DNA of 64,000 nt from Lichenostomus cassidix (Eukaryota > Chordata > Aves > Passeriformes > Meliphagidae). Of the stretch, positions 45,174-55,826 are shown piece after piece. The notes beneath the pieces are model-generated. The model was not told the origin of the DNA. It was given only the letters and a program-made list of their open reading frames with translations, and did not search any database. Where the stretch lies: the NCBI GenBank assembly GCA_008360975.2, contig CM039210.1:15502293-15566292 (forward strand). The letters run 5' to 3'. Made by a program: the position numbers and the translations under genes. Positions within the stretch are counted from its first letter, which is position 1, and the number at the start of each line of letters is the position of its first letter.

Positions 45174-46741
45174 ACCTGCATGTAATCCCATGATTATGTG
45201 TTATCCACGCTAACAAGAGAACGGCTGAAAAGCCATGGCAACTGCCTTCAATTCAACCAGCTGGGCAGAGCCTGACTTGTGGCCTTCCAGCACCTGCCAC
45301 TCAGATCCCTCCTTCCAGGTAACAATGGCTTTCCCTGTTTTCCCAGAACCAACTTTTAAGACAGTGGGTCTGTGCACTAGCACCCAACTATGGTCACAAG
45401 GTGAAGCTGGTCAAATTTGCCAGCTGCAGTAATTTGTGGCTTGGCAGGTGATAAGCAATCTGCCCTGAAAAGTTTTGCAGTGCACTTTGCAAAGGAGTGC
45501 TATTGGCAAGGCTCCATTCAAAGCTGTCCTGTGATGCCGGAACAACAATCATTGCAGGATCTGCTGCCATTAATTGCAAACACCGATTATGGCATTTAAT
45601 TATCAGACAAGCGATCAATTCAAACCACGTGGGTGCTGTCTTTTTTGGCTGATGAGGCAAAAAGACCCATTCCAGGATTTGCAAAGGGTCAGCCCATTGT
45701 TTGTTCCACTGTCCGATGATTCCTGTAGGATGGAGGTCTGGAGCAGTAATGAAAACAGTGATATCAATAGAAGGATCTACTCGATAAACCTGATGATCAG
45801 AAATGGCCTGCTGCACCACCTTCAGCACTCGTCGCTCCTCAGGAGTCAATTTCTGAGGTGAATTCAGATTGGGGTCCCCCTTTAAAATATTAAAAAGTGG
45901 GGAAAGTTGTGTGGTGGTTAGTCATAAATAAGGACATAACGAATTGATGATACCCAGCAATTTTTGGGCATCATTCAGGGTCTTTTAATAGAGTCTGAGA
46001 ATTGTACCTCTTGGTGTTGTATAGTTTGATCCAAGATTTTGGCTCCCAAATATTTCCAAGGAGGCTGCTGCTGAATTTTCTCCAGAGCCACTTGCAACCC
46101 ATAGGAATGGAGGGCAGCGAGCAGTCGAGGCTGTAACCTCTGCACCTCATCCTGGGTGGATGCTGCCACCACGATATCATCCATAGAATTGTAGCAGAAT
46201 GCCTCAGGAAACTGCTTGTGGACTCCGGACAAAGCCTGACCGACGTACCATTGACAGATAGTTGGGCTATTCTTCATGCCCTGAGGTAACACTTTCCATT
46301 GAAATCTCTTTACAGGCTCAGCATTGTTAATTGCAGGCACAGTAAAGGCAAATTTTGGTCTGTCATTGGGGTGCAAAAGAATTGTGAAAAAGCAGTCCTT
46401 CAAATCAACGATCAAGATTTCCCACCCTGTGGGACTCACGGGTGGTAAGGGCATACCAGGCTGCAACATCCCCATACTTTCCATCACTGCATTAACTTTT
46501 CGGAGATCTTGCAACAGTCTCCATTTCTCCGATTTTTCTTAATTATGAAAACGGGGGTATTCCAGGGATTAGTAGAAGGCTCAATGTGTCCCTCTGGTAA
46601 TTGCTCCTGAACCAGCTGACAAAGGGCGACTAATTTGTCTTTTGGCAGGGGCCACTGCAGTTCCCATATCGGTATGTTAATTAGCCATCGCAGAGATAGT
46701 GTAGAATACGGTGCGCCCTTGCACACAGTGACCCCTATCAA
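45174..46741 (-). pseudogene. pol: Betaretrovirus-type pol (RT and RNase H start)
   Basis: Minus strand. RT start is 46484-46741 (LRWLINIPIWELQWPLPKDKL, HIEPSTNPWNTPVFIIKK in parts). 45975-46514 continues with LRKVNAVMESMG, the first Asp region (ILIVDLKDCFFTI), and LPQGMKNSPTICQ. At about 46180 NSMDDIVVAA replaces the catalytic YMDD, Tyr to Ser. Connection is 45394-45849, and RNase H starts at 45174-45393 until LTR A. Frame changes near 46500 and 45960. Confidence 0.9.
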
Positions 46742-47049
46742 AAATTTGTCCTAGTCCACACCCCCCAGGCTGCCAACACATCCCACCCCCAGAGGTTAAC
46801 TGGAGCTGAAGTAAAATAGGGCCGGATTGTAGCCGTGTGTCCCTCTGGGTCTTTTATCAATACAGGTTGTTTGCTTAAATGGCTCTGTGTGGTTCCTCCC
46901 AACCCCGCGATGGCCGATCCCACAGGGGCTAGAGGCCATGAAGGAGGCCATGAAGAGGAGAGAAACGTTACCTCAGCACCCCTATCAATCAAACCTTGGA
47001 GCCAAATCTGGTGTGGGCAAGCTTTTGGTAGGATTAGGGTATATGTCAT
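46738..47049 (-). pseudogene. pro: Retroviral aspartic protease, active site mutated
   Basis: The 103-codon minus frame carries WLQGLIDRGAEVTFLSSSW, where the D-T/S-G catalytic triad is DRG. It continues with the flap and the GWDVLAAWGV end (normally a GRD-type helix). It sits between dUTPase and RT in the betaretroviral order. The Thr-to-Arg change would abolish activity. Confidence 0.88.
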
Positions 47050-47082
47050 CTGTGGCCTCTGGCTAGAAATGTCTGCAGCCCA

Positions 47083-47556
47083 TCAGATCTGCGGAAGTTC
47101 CGGAGATCCAGTGCCACTATCTCCGCAAGCTTGTAGTTCTGCGCTGGGGACACAAGTCTCAAAAGGCACTAGTTGAGCAATGTGAGTCTTTTCAGGGATA
47201 GTGACAGGGTGTTTTGGCATGGAAACCATAGCGTGAATCTGGCCTGTAAAGTCAGCAACAATAACTTCTGGGTGAACAAAAATCCCTTGATGGGTGACAC
47301 TAGGTCTTCCCACAATCAGCACACTGAGTCCCTGACCTAGGGGTCCATATGCATCCAAAGGAACTCTATGGATACTACCAGATTCTAGGACGACTGTTGT
47401 TGCGGTGTAGATGTCCACCCGGGCTGGTCCTTGGGTTCCATCTCTAAGTTGGCTGGGTAGGCCTACTGGGGGAACAGTTTTGTCGGAGGGCAACTCCCCC
47501 TTTTTGCGCTCCTCTTCGCGTTTCCCGACAGAGGTTCGACCATCAACATGGTACAT
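47083..47556 (-). pseudogene. pro: Betaretroviral dUTPase domain
   Basis: The 157-codon frame has the trimeric dUTPase signature in order: ARVDIYTATTVVL (motif 1), GRPSVTHQGIFVHPEVIVADFTG in parts (motifs 2-3), then MPKHPVTIPEKTHIAQLVPF. It lies just 5' of protease, as in betaretroviruses, where dUTPase is fused to Pro. Alpharetroviruses lack it. The active-site Asp of motif 3 (VIVADFTG, normally VIDADYTG) seems kept. Confidence 0.85.
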
Positions 47557-47640
47557 AGACCTGCAATATTCTGGACAGTGACCTGGCCTACCACACTTCC
47601 TGCACTGGGGAATCCTGGTCCCCGTGTTTTCCTTTTGCTT
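47557..47640 (-). pseudogene. gag: Nucleocapsid zinc knuckle
   Basis: Minus strand encodes CRKCGRPGHCPEYC, a complete CX2CX4HX4C knuckle, immediately before the dUTPase. It is out of frame with the longest ORF here. The upstream gag is separated from it by a solo LTR (LTR P). Confidence 0.85.
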
Positions 47641-47743
47641 TGATTTTGCTCATTTCCGTTTGTTCTCGGCTTTGGGCTGCTTTTGTCCGTGGTCAGGGGG
47701 TGCCTGACCAGGTGGCAGAAGTGCAGCCAAAGCAGACTTTTTA

Positions 47744-48014
47744 TGTGTTGTGATGCATTCTTCCCTCCCCTGACCCTGCCCCCCTGACCCCTCCTGACTG
47801 GATGATGTGAGTCAGTACCGCCTCCCAGCCCCAGGGATAAAAACCCCAGCAGGAGGCGGAAGGAGCTCTCTTTCGTTTCCTGCCTCAATGGAGTTTATCC
47901 TATTCCCTATCTCCCCTCCCCCCTCCATAGTTTTCCTACCACTTCCCCTGTTACCTTAAAATAAAATCACCATGGAGACCAGAACGAGACAGCTGCCTCT
48001 TTAAACCTGCGACA
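47744..48014 (+). mobile_element. LTR P inserted in gag
   Basis: About 270 bp with GGGATAAAAACC near 47832 (TATA) and AAAATAAAATC near 47958 (polyadenylation signal), ending CCTGCGACA. It runs opposite to the gag gene it interrupts. The start (TGTGTTGTGATGC) is uncertain by a few bases, and I could not fix a TSD. Confidence 0.68.
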
Positions 48015-48042
48015 ATTCTGCGAGAACTGAGTCTGATCAGCC

Positions 48043-49920
48043 TCACAGCCCATGGCCACGGAGAGACCTCCCTGCGTGTTCCAGCTTTTGGGCAGCCCTT
48101 CCACCGCAGCAGGAGGGGGCTGCCCGAGGGTTTTTTTCACTGCTGCATTTATGGTTCCCTGATCCTACCTTAGAGCGAGCTTCCACCATCTTTGCGAGCG
48201 TAGGGTCCCCTGGTAGGGCATTTATGATCTTTCTACACTCATCATTGGCATTGTCTCTTGCTAACTGTCTGCACAATATCTGTCTTATTGAATCATCTTC
48301 CACCTGTTTCTCCAGGGCTTCAGTGACCTTTTCTACAAAGGATAGGAAGTGCTCAGACTGCCCCGAGATATTTTTGCCTACCATGTTTTAGGAGCAGCCA
48401 TGTCTATGCTTTTTATTAGGGCTCCCATGCCGACCTTTTGGGCCTGCTCCAGGACCCGAGGATCCCAGGTAGCTTGGAGATCGGGGTTAGAAAAGTAATT
48501 AGTTCCCATTGGAGCATCTACCCCGACTGCATCTCTAGGGTCATCGGAAGGCAAGTGCATGTTCTGTAGTGGGGCCTTTTCAGCCAGCTTTCTCCAGGTG
48601 TTCTCAAAAACTGTAAATTGTATAGGTTGAAACAGAACTTGACACAAGTGCCTAATATCGAATGGAGCAAGCAGGTCAGTATTCATCACTCTAATAATTT
48701 GCATGACTTCAGGAGATACAAGCCCATATTGTGCTACTTGAGAGTGAAAATCCTGCACCATCTTCCACGCAATAACATCATGCCTGTTAGCCTGACCCGA
48801 ATTTGGGAGAGCCTTGAACACAGGAAAGGCTTGGACATCCCCTTGCAGGGTGTTAATATCACCTTGATCTACTGGTACACCTCCTAGAGCTGCTGCAGCA
48901 GCCACCTGATTATCCATAGATTCCCTTGATCTACTGGTACACCTCCTAGAGCTGCTGCAGCAGCCACCTGATTATCCATAGATTCCCCTGTACTGTCAGG
49001 CATTCCCACCCTTTCCAGGAGATTCCAGTTTCCTGCCTCTAGAACACCCAATTTAACCAATTCCCAGAAACATCTGGGATTTCTTGGGGGCACCGTCACC
49101 GTACAGTCTGAGAATGTCCAAGGGCGGGTCTGCGCAGGTGTGCCTTTTGCCGCCCGGCCACCGCAGCTTTCCACCCTGGAGCAAGCGTGTCTTCTACATC
49201 ACTGTCTGAATCATCAGACAGGGGTTTCTCCACGAAGCGCATTACAAATGAGGGACCTTGGCCGGGTGTGAATGCTGAGCCAGGGGGCGGGACGGCGGCA
49301 GAACCCAGAGTAGAGTGTACAGGAGGCAGCGATGCAGGTGGGGCGCTGTGGGGCCTTGCTGGCCGCTCTGGCATATCGTCAGTCAGAGCCGTCTGCTTCA
49401 CCGACGTGGCAGCTGTCAGGTCGGCGCGTGCCGCTGGAACCGCCTCTGCCGCTGGAACCATCGCTGGGGCTGGCTTAGCCAGCCCGGGGTGCGCTGGCAC
49501 TCCTGCTGCCACTTCTGCTGTTGTGGAGGAATGTGCTGCAGCTACTGTTTTTGTGGAGGAAGCCACTGCTGCTTCCACCTCTCGGGTTGTTGGAACGTGC
49601 ACTTCCAGCCCAAGCCACCCTGCTTCACTCGCGTTGGCAGCCACTCACAAGAAAGCCTCCAGTAATGTCGCTAACTGCTGAGATATTTCCACAAGCTGCT
49701 GCAAGATATCTGTTAATAACTTTATCATAGGCAGCTGCTCCTGCGCAGGAGGGCACTCGGCTACGGGTGTCTGCAAGGCCCCGCAAGGTGCCGCGGGTGC
49801 AGCTGGCACCGTTAGTTTTGCCGAAGTTAGCAGTGCGGAGGAAACCAGAGCCGCAGGGGCGGTAGCAGGGGAGTGCTGCTGTCTACTCTCCTGTTTCAGC
49901 ATCTCTGCAAGTCGTTCCAC
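48043..49920 (-). pseudogene. gag: Betaretrovirus-type gag (capsid, linker)
   Basis: Minus strand. 49096-49920 is Ala/Pro/Thr-rich and matrix-linker-like, with no typical matrix fold. 48378-48917 is the capsid N-domain (FPVFKALPNSGQ, then LLAPFDIRHLCQVLFQPIQFTVFENTW). 48043-48384 is the capsid C-domain with a major homology region (ISGQSEHFLSFVEKVTEALEK) and NANDECRKIINALPG. A 62-bp tandem duplication (48862-48985) shifts the frame. Gag begins only about 65 bp after the PBS, so leader and matrix appear partly deleted. Confidence 0.87.
48862..48985 (-). repeat. 62-bp tandem duplication in gag
   Basis: Two adjacent copies (48862-48923, 48924-48985) with nearly identical sequence. 62 is not a multiple of three, so the duplication breaks the gag frame. 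It looks recent. Confidence 0.95.
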
Positions 49921-49984
49921 GGGGGAGGCGAGGGGAGAACGACGTACCTCCGATAGGTGCGTGTGGCTCGAACCGTTGCATGTA

Positions 49985-50004
49985 GTACACGTCGGCGGTC
50001 ACCA
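49985..50004 (-). other. Primer binding site, tRNA-Trp-like
   Basis: The minus strand reads TGGTGACCGCCGACGTGTAC. It matches the avian alpharetroviral tRNA-Trp PBS (TGGTGACCCCGACGTGAT) apart from one inserted G and the final two bases. Two bases separate it from the LTR end. Unusual for a beta-type genome, where tRNA-Lys is common. Confidence 0.72.
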
Positions 50005-50006
50005 GA

Positions 50007-50329
50007 TGTCGCTGTAATACCCGGAGAGAATGCAGCAGGCACACACAAATCCAGCAAAGCAGACAGCGCGTTTATTTTACAACTCCTGCTTATATGTGCT
50101 AAAATTCCATAGGTGATTGGTGAGTGGTGACCCACACCCTGGGGTGATTGGCTGAAGTCCTGCAATGCCCAATTCCAAACACTCTCTGCCTTGAACCCAA
50201 AACAGATCAGGAAAACAGCAGGTGTTCAATTAATATTTGCAAAATTCATATCATTGTTTTTCATAGCTTGTATGGGAAAGAAGAGTTTCTCAGGGAACAG
50301 CTTCTGCTTGCAGCTTTTCAATATCCACA
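50007..50329 (-). mobile_element. LTR Q (5' LTR of the betaretrovirus-like ERV)
   Basis: 323 bp; minus strand TGTGGATATTGAAAAG to GTATTACAGCGACA. AATAAA (complement of 50071-50076) and CATATAAGC (near 50090) are present. Its upstream edge falls inside a gamma-type RT/RNase H frame, so this provirus inserted into that older ERV. Confidence 0.75.
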
Positions 50330-51149
50330 GATAGCCAGTGTCCCCCCTTTTGCTCCAGCACAGAGATCACGGCATGGGGTACATACACGACAATGTGCTG
50401 CCCAAGGGTGAATTTATGAGCCTCTTGTATTAGGATGACAGTTGCTGCTGCAGCTTTCAGACACCCAGGCCACCCTTGGCTAACATTGTCTAGCTGTTTT
50501 GAAAAATAGGCTACAGCTCTTTGCTGGTGTTCAAGGTGCTTTGCCAGTACCCCTAGAGCAACATTCTGTCGCTCGTATATAAAAAGTCCAAAGGGCTTAG
50601 TTAGGTCTGGCAGCTCCAGAGCCGGAGTGGGCATCAAGAAATGTTTTAGCTGTTTCAATGCAGCCCTTGCTTCTTCTGTTCAGTTGATGGTTTCCTTTCT
50701 CAGCTGCTTTAAGAGCTTTATACAAAGGTTTTTCTTGGTTTTTTTTAGTCCTTTAGTTCCTTTGACAGCTGATGTCTAAATATAGTTGGGCTATTCTTGA
50801 ACCCTTGGGGTAGCAATGTCCAGGTGAGCTGAGTCTTTCTTCCTGTCTCAGGATTTTCCCACTCAGAAGCAAAGAGTTCTTGACTACTTTCACTTATAGA
50901 AATCCAGAAAAAGGCATCACTGAGATCTAAAACTGTGAACCACTCTAGTTCATTTGTCAGTGTGGTCAGAAAAGTGTAGGGGTTTGGTACAACTGAGTTT
51001 TCTGTGATTTTGTTAATTGCCTTTAAATTTTGCACTAATTTGTAACTCTTACCATCAGCTTTCGTTACTGGCAGGATGGGTCTTTCCAGTTTAAATTTTA
51101 GGGGTTGGAAGAAAGGCATTATTTCGCTTATCCCTGTGGCATTGGTCAC
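50330..51149 (-). pseudogene. pol: Gamma-type RT with palm deletion
   Basis: The minus frame 50745-51149 has RPILPVTKADGKSYKLVQNLKAIN, WFTVLDLSDAFFWI (first catalytic Asp) and LPQGFKNSPTIF. The following YVDD region is missing: the sequence jumps at about 50660-50745 to AALKQLKHFLMPTPALELPDLTKPF in the thumb. 50330-50658 then continues with VAYFSKQLDNVSQGWPGC and ALEQKGGHWLS. Truncated by LTR Q at 50329. Confidence 0.87.
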
Positions 51150-51299
51150 ATCTACAGTATCTTTGTTTTCTCTTTAAGGTATTTAACACAGATCATTGCT
51201 GTAGTTGTCCAAGGGAGAATGGTGTTTTCATATAAATCACTCTTGATTTCTGACAGCTTGCCTCAAAGGTGCTTCTAGGACAGTCTCTTTCTTTCTTGG

Positions 51300-52090
51300 T
51301 TAATTTTTTTTAGATCTGGTGTGTTCAGCTACCAAACTAGCAGCTCCTATGGCCTCCCGGCTTACTTTCCCTGCCTTTTTCCCCGTAAGCCCACTGGCTG
51401 CTCTGGCTACAGCCCCAGCCTCGGTCTCTTCCTCTTCTGAGCTATCTGCTGAATTCATCTGGCTTGCTTTTAATTGAGGCCATTTTTTCTTCAGCTCCGT
51501 CACTGACCATGCAGCAGAGCGGGTGCTGCTCGCAGCCCCCCCCTTCCCTAGCCTGGGAGGGGTCTGGTACAGCAGCAGATGCACTTCTCCCCCCGCCTGG
51601 ACTTGCCTCCTCTCCTCCCCTGCCTCTGCCCTCCGGGTGGCTGGTGGGTGGTGACTGGCCCGCCCCTGTTCCTCCCCCATTTCCGCCCACAGGCCGGCCC
51701 ACGGAGGGTTTTGTGTTTGTATACCTCTTCTCGATTCAGGAATATAGAAAACAATTCTGCATATCTTAATTCATCAAACTTGCCCTGGGCTCAAAGTTCT
51801 ATTAGCAATTTTGTGATTAATTGGTTGTCTAAACTACCTAGATGGGGCCATTTCTCTCTCCCACTCAGTTTCAACACAGGCCACACTCACAACGAGAGCC
51901 TAGTGAGTTCTTCTGTGTTTAGACGGGTCTTTTTCCCCATTAGGTTGTGCCAGTTTTTTAAGAACAGACTCAGTGGGGAATCTTGCGGGATTTTTGGGTT
52001 AGCAGAAGATGCACCACTCCTGTTTCCTTTATAAACGGAAAAGAAACAGCCGGAAAGAAAGTTCTTAGCCTAGAGTCTGGCACGAGAAAT
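51300..52090 (-). pseudogene. gag: Gamma-type gag remnant
   Basis: Minus strand: about 51750-52060 gives short matrix-like pieces (DSPLSLFLKNW-like, near 51960) broken by stops. 51300-51680 is a charged, Pro/Ser/Glu-rich spacer (ADSSEEEETEAGAVARAASG). Capsid, nucleocapsid and protease are absent before RT at 51149. The order fits the same provirus as the RT at 50745. Confidence 0.6.
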
Positions 52091-52586
52091 GAACCAGCAG
52101 TTCCCATGCCCCAGCAGAGTAAGAAGAGCAAAGTTTAAAAGAGCTTAAAACCCTGGAGAGATTTGAACTATTAACCCTTGGTAGACGAACCCATGCCCCC
52201 AACCTAAGGGCCACAGGTTCCCCGTGAGCTGCCGTGTGGTCCCCCATGAGTAATAGAGAGGCATCCCTCATTCCTTATGGCCCCATGTGGGAGCGGAGCA
52301 CGTTGTTAAAAACTCCCCCTTTATGGGCCCCCTTGGCCACACTTTCGCCCTACTCCTGGAGATCTCCTCAAATGCTAGCTAGCAATAAAACCATAAAACC
52401 ATTCTCCTTTGATCTCACCTCTCTTGCTGTGTTTCTGCTTTAGGTTTTTCGGAAACTCCCTGCTTTTCACAATCCTGGATCGCCACTTCCCTCCCAAAGT
52501 GTCGGCGAGTGGGGGGTACAACGGGGTGTTTCTTGATTGAGAACTCAATTTTAGGGTTCTCTTTCTCCTGCCTGGCTCACCAGAAC
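52091..52586 (-). other. Leader-like DNA between LTR E and gag
   Basis: Untranslated, moderate GC. Contains no recognised gene. Sequence just after LTR E on the minus strand (TGGTGAGCCAGGCAGGAG, complement near 52564-52581) may be a PBS, but I cannot assign the tRNA. Confidence 0.5.
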
Positions 52587-53110
52587 TGATGCCTTAAAGC
52601 TGGTAAAAATAGCAGGCAGACACAGCAGTATAGGGAAAAAAGGGTATTACTTTGGTTTTAATAGGATCCGAGGTGCACCCTTGTCAATGGTGGAAACACA
52701 CTGAGGAGCACACCCTGTGTACAACGCTTATACAATTTTATGGACCTCACAAATCAGCATATCTACCTAAAATCCCCCAATAAGAATCTTAACAAATGAA
52801 GTAATTGTCTCCCTATTCTAATTATCCCCCCCCCCAACTGAGACTACAGTCTAGTTTACAAAAACATGTTCCAGAGAGGTGGCTCCATCCAAGGTTGGAG
52901 CATCTAGATTTGGGATAGTAGGGATGTTTCATCTTCCCCCCAGAGAACCCCCAACTAAGCTAAATATCAGAGTACAAGGATTATGGACATGTAGGGCTAA
53001 GGTACAAGGAGTGTTTGTGAAAGGTACAAGGAAAGGGAAAGGGTATAAAAATGTATAAAAAGGGTATAAAAAAGGGTATAAAAAGAAAAGACAAAAACCA
53101 TCAGGCATCA
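52587..53110 (-). mobile_element. LTR E, complete
   Basis: 524 bp with perfect 7-bp inverted termini TGATGCC...GGCATCA. Contains repeated GGTATAAAAA blocks on the plus strand (53040-53085), i.e. TATACCC repeats in U3. Flanks gaac / ttag show no TSD. It lies between env (right) and leader-gag (left), so it may be the 5' LTR of the gag-RT provirus or the 3' LTR of the env provirus. Confidence 0.82.
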
Positions 53111-54060
53111 TTAGTATGTTCCCAAATCGTATGGACATCTGTTGATATCTGTCCGCTCTGATCCACGTAGGTACAGCAACTGGAATTAACTAGCACACAT
53201 ACACCTCCCATTTGTGCTGTTATCATGTCCAACACCATGTGATTTTGGAAAACTACTCCTTTCAGAGAGTGTACTTCAGTTTGTAATCTCCCAATTGCAT
53301 CTGCAGTTGCATTAAAATTCAACTCCATCTCTGCAGAAGTGTTAACAATAGCTCTTTCTAGTTGAACAACTCCCAGAGTGGGAAATAAGGCATGTACAAA
53401 GCTGTGAAAGCCTGTTCCATATCTTATTAGTGGATTAGATGGGACACTCTGACTGATCATTCTATCAGTTCAAGGACCTCGGACTATTCCAGATAACCTC
53501 TGTCCGGGACTGTATTGTGCCAAGGGTGTTAGATTACCTGCTAAACAATGTCCTTTCCATAATCTAGGTAGTTGTTTTCTTGCTTTGTCATCACCACATA
53601 GCCACCAATGTCCTGGTGTTAGGGGACATGTTCGTCCTCAATGCAGTTGGACAATATCTGGTGACAAATCCTTAAGGTTATATAATGAATAATTAAAAGA
53701 TCTCCACAGGGTGGAGCAAAGATCAAAGGTTCCTACCTCCACAATGTTTGTACAGTTAGTTTCCTTAGCATACACTCTTGAATCATGTCTGATTTTGTTA
53801 GTATCATTAACATATTGACTATCCACACTAAAAGAATAAAGTAAAGGTAGGTCTCCTAAATAAAATCGGGGCTCTTCCATATTAGGTGGATGTTGACACC
53901 TACTCGAGGAGGGGTCTTTCTGGAAAATAGTCCAATCGGAAGAGAGAATTCCAAGTAGAGGAATCTGTGTTCCCTCTCTAGGTGTGGCTGTACATATCCA
54001 ACAATTAGAAACATTAAAGGAGTGTGTAAAAATTACTTATCCATTTTAAATAAAAATTTC
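53111..54060 (-). pseudogene. env: Gamma-type env with CWIC and CX6CC
   Basis: Minus strand. SU carries NCWICTATPREG near 54000, a CXXC isomerase motif, then 53638-53880 and CPLTPGHWWLCG and LPRLWKGHC near 53580. TM (53101-53460) has a hydrophobic fusion-peptide-like start (FHSFVHALFPTLGVV). Next come a heptad helix, the immunosuppressive-like SLKGVVFQNHMVLDMITAQMGG (in parts) and CVLVNSSCC, a complete CX6CC motif. The membrane anchor and tail are missing where LTR E begins. Stops at the SU-TM boundary (near 53467) and after SU break it. Confidence 0.85.
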
Positions 54061-54129
54061 CAGACCAGGCTTCACTACTGGTTTGATTGCCCAATATACA
54101 TAATACAACTATTAGCTGTACAAGCAACA

Positions 54130-54467
54130 TTATGCTCGATTAAATTTCAATTTTAGTCCATCAACACTCTTCGGGGATACTGTCCAGGAGGTATTAGGGG
54201 ACTTCTTAACCCAGGTATAATGTATCCAAGTGGGCCTTCTTTTATGCAGATCACAGTGAAAGTAGTCAGTAATACTTGAAGGGTCCATCCCACTTCTCTT
54301 GCAATGGATCACCTGAAAAAGACTTCACAAACACCCAATCACTTGGTTCAATATTATGCAACATTTGGGTAGGCAGTTGTGGCTGAGTATTAATGACAAC
54401 TTGGGCATTTTCCTTTAGTCTTTGACCCAATTCTTGTAAATACTCCATTAAATAACCCTGACCTACC
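54130..54467 (-). pseudogene. pol: Integrase C-terminal domain, gamma type
   Basis: Minus frame 54266-54520: GYLMEYLQELGQRLKENAQ, then LHNIEPSDWVFVKSF and PLQEKWDGPFKY, the SH3-like C-terminal domain. 54130-54312 completes it in another frame. The N-terminal side is replaced by LTR K at 54468. Env follows downstream, as in a normal provirus. Confidence 0.82.
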
Positions 54468-54717
54468 TGTCGCTGTTGAGCAGCTAGCAGAGTAAAGAAA
54501 GCACCAGCTCTCAGTGGCAAGAAGGAATGACCTTTATTGTTTTGATTTCATCATATATATAGAGTTTTCAAAAGTCACCCAGATTGGTCGGTCAGAAGCC
54601 TTCCCCCAGGCCTGATTGGCCAGGCCTGCACCGTCCAAGTTCTGGGACACTGTTCCAATAACATCCTAACTTTATCTTTATTTATAAAACACAAGAAGAA
54701 TTCTCATGGGAAAAGCC
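54468..54717 (-). mobile_element. LTR K, cut by assembly gap
   Basis: Minus strand homologous to 37376-37692: CCCATGAGAATTCTTCTTGTG, GGCCTGGCCAATCAGGCC, ATATATGATGAAATC, AATAAAGGTC, ending CTCAACAGCGACA. The start is lost in the N run. Confidence 0.82.
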
Positions 54718-55217
54718 NNNNNNNNNNNNNNNNNNNNNNNNNNNNNNNNNNNNNNNNNNNNNNNNNNNNNNNNNNNNNNNNNNNNNNNNNNNNNNNNNNN
54801 NNNNNNNNNNNNNNNNNNNNNNNNNNNNNNNNNNNNNNNNNNNNNNNNNNNNNNNNNNNNNNNNNNNNNNNNNNNNNNNNNNNNNNNNNNNNNNNNNNNN
54901 NNNNNNNNNNNNNNNNNNNNNNNNNNNNNNNNNNNNNNNNNNNNNNNNNNNNNNNNNNNNNNNNNNNNNNNNNNNNNNNNNNNNNNNNNNNNNNNNNNNN
55001 NNNNNNNNNNNNNNNNNNNNNNNNNNNNNNNNNNNNNNNNNNNNNNNNNNNNNNNNNNNNNNNNNNNNNNNNNNNNNNNNNNNNNNNNNNNNNNNNNNNN
55101 NNNNNNNNNNNNNNNNNNNNNNNNNNNNNNNNNNNNNNNNNNNNNNNNNNNNNNNNNNNNNNNNNNNNNNNNNNNNNNNNNNNNNNNNNNNNNNNNNNNN
55201 NNNNNNNNNNNNNNNNN
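54718..55217. other. Assembly gap (500 N)
   Basis: Exactly 500 N, a common placeholder for a gap of unknown size. It falls between LTR K and LTR A, i.e. in repeats. Confidence 0.99.
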
Positions 55218-55826
55218 AAGTTGTGAAAGTTTTTCACCAAATCCAGCAGAGCCAATTTTTGATGGCTCTGTAGGTGATGGACATGCTGCCAGCCAAGTTT
55301 GGGCCAATTATAGGTGCTGGTTACGCCTCTGTGAAAACATATTTAAGAAAAATTCAAAACAAAGTAGGCATGCACTTCTTTGTAGTTAGAGGAGAAGGAA
55401 GTGAAGGTAAAAATATTTGAAGGGAAAACAACATGGAGACACCAAGGTCAGTGAAGAAGGTGGGGGAGGAGGTGCTCCAGGCGCCGGAGCTGAAAACCCT
55501 CTGCTAGCTGTGGTGAAGATCATGGGGGGAGCAGGAGGTCCCCCTGCAGCCCATGGAGTCCACAAGGATGCAGAAATCCACCCACAGCCCATGCCAGAGG
55601 AGCAGGTGGATGCCTGGAAGAATCTGTGATCCAGTTGGAGTCTCATCGAAAGAGTTGAAGCTACAAAGGCCTTGCAAGGGAGAGAAAGGCCTTGCTCTTG
55701 GGATGGAAGCAGCCTGGCCTCGGCTCAGGAGAGTCTGCACCTTATGGACAACAGTACTCATGTTGCAGCAGAATTTGGGCGGGATGTTGCTCGTGAGATT
55801 GGACCCATGCCAAAGAAGTTCCCAGA
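55218..55826 (+). mobile_element. LTR A fragment
   Basis: Central LTR A sequence (AAACATATTTAAGAA, GCCCATGCCAGAGGAGCAGG), bounded by the gap on the left and ending at GTTCCCAGAGG where the repeat-rich leader of the next element begins. Lacks both termini. Confidence 0.87.

Larger units (their letters stand above)
40254..45891 (+). repeat. Right arm of 5.6-kb inverted repeat
   Basis: Mirror of 18134-23771. Here the flanking sequence continues the same genes on both sides: integrase CPFQRCQVDFTEMP runs across 40254, and betaretroviral pol (TTTQLSPLFNILKGDPNLNSP) runs across 45891. This copy is therefore the original context. Confidence 0.93.

Noticed and set aside
49187..49681. 164-codon plus-strand ORF opposite gag
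   Set aside because: Mirror frame of the Ala/Thr-rich gag linker; no independent evidence.
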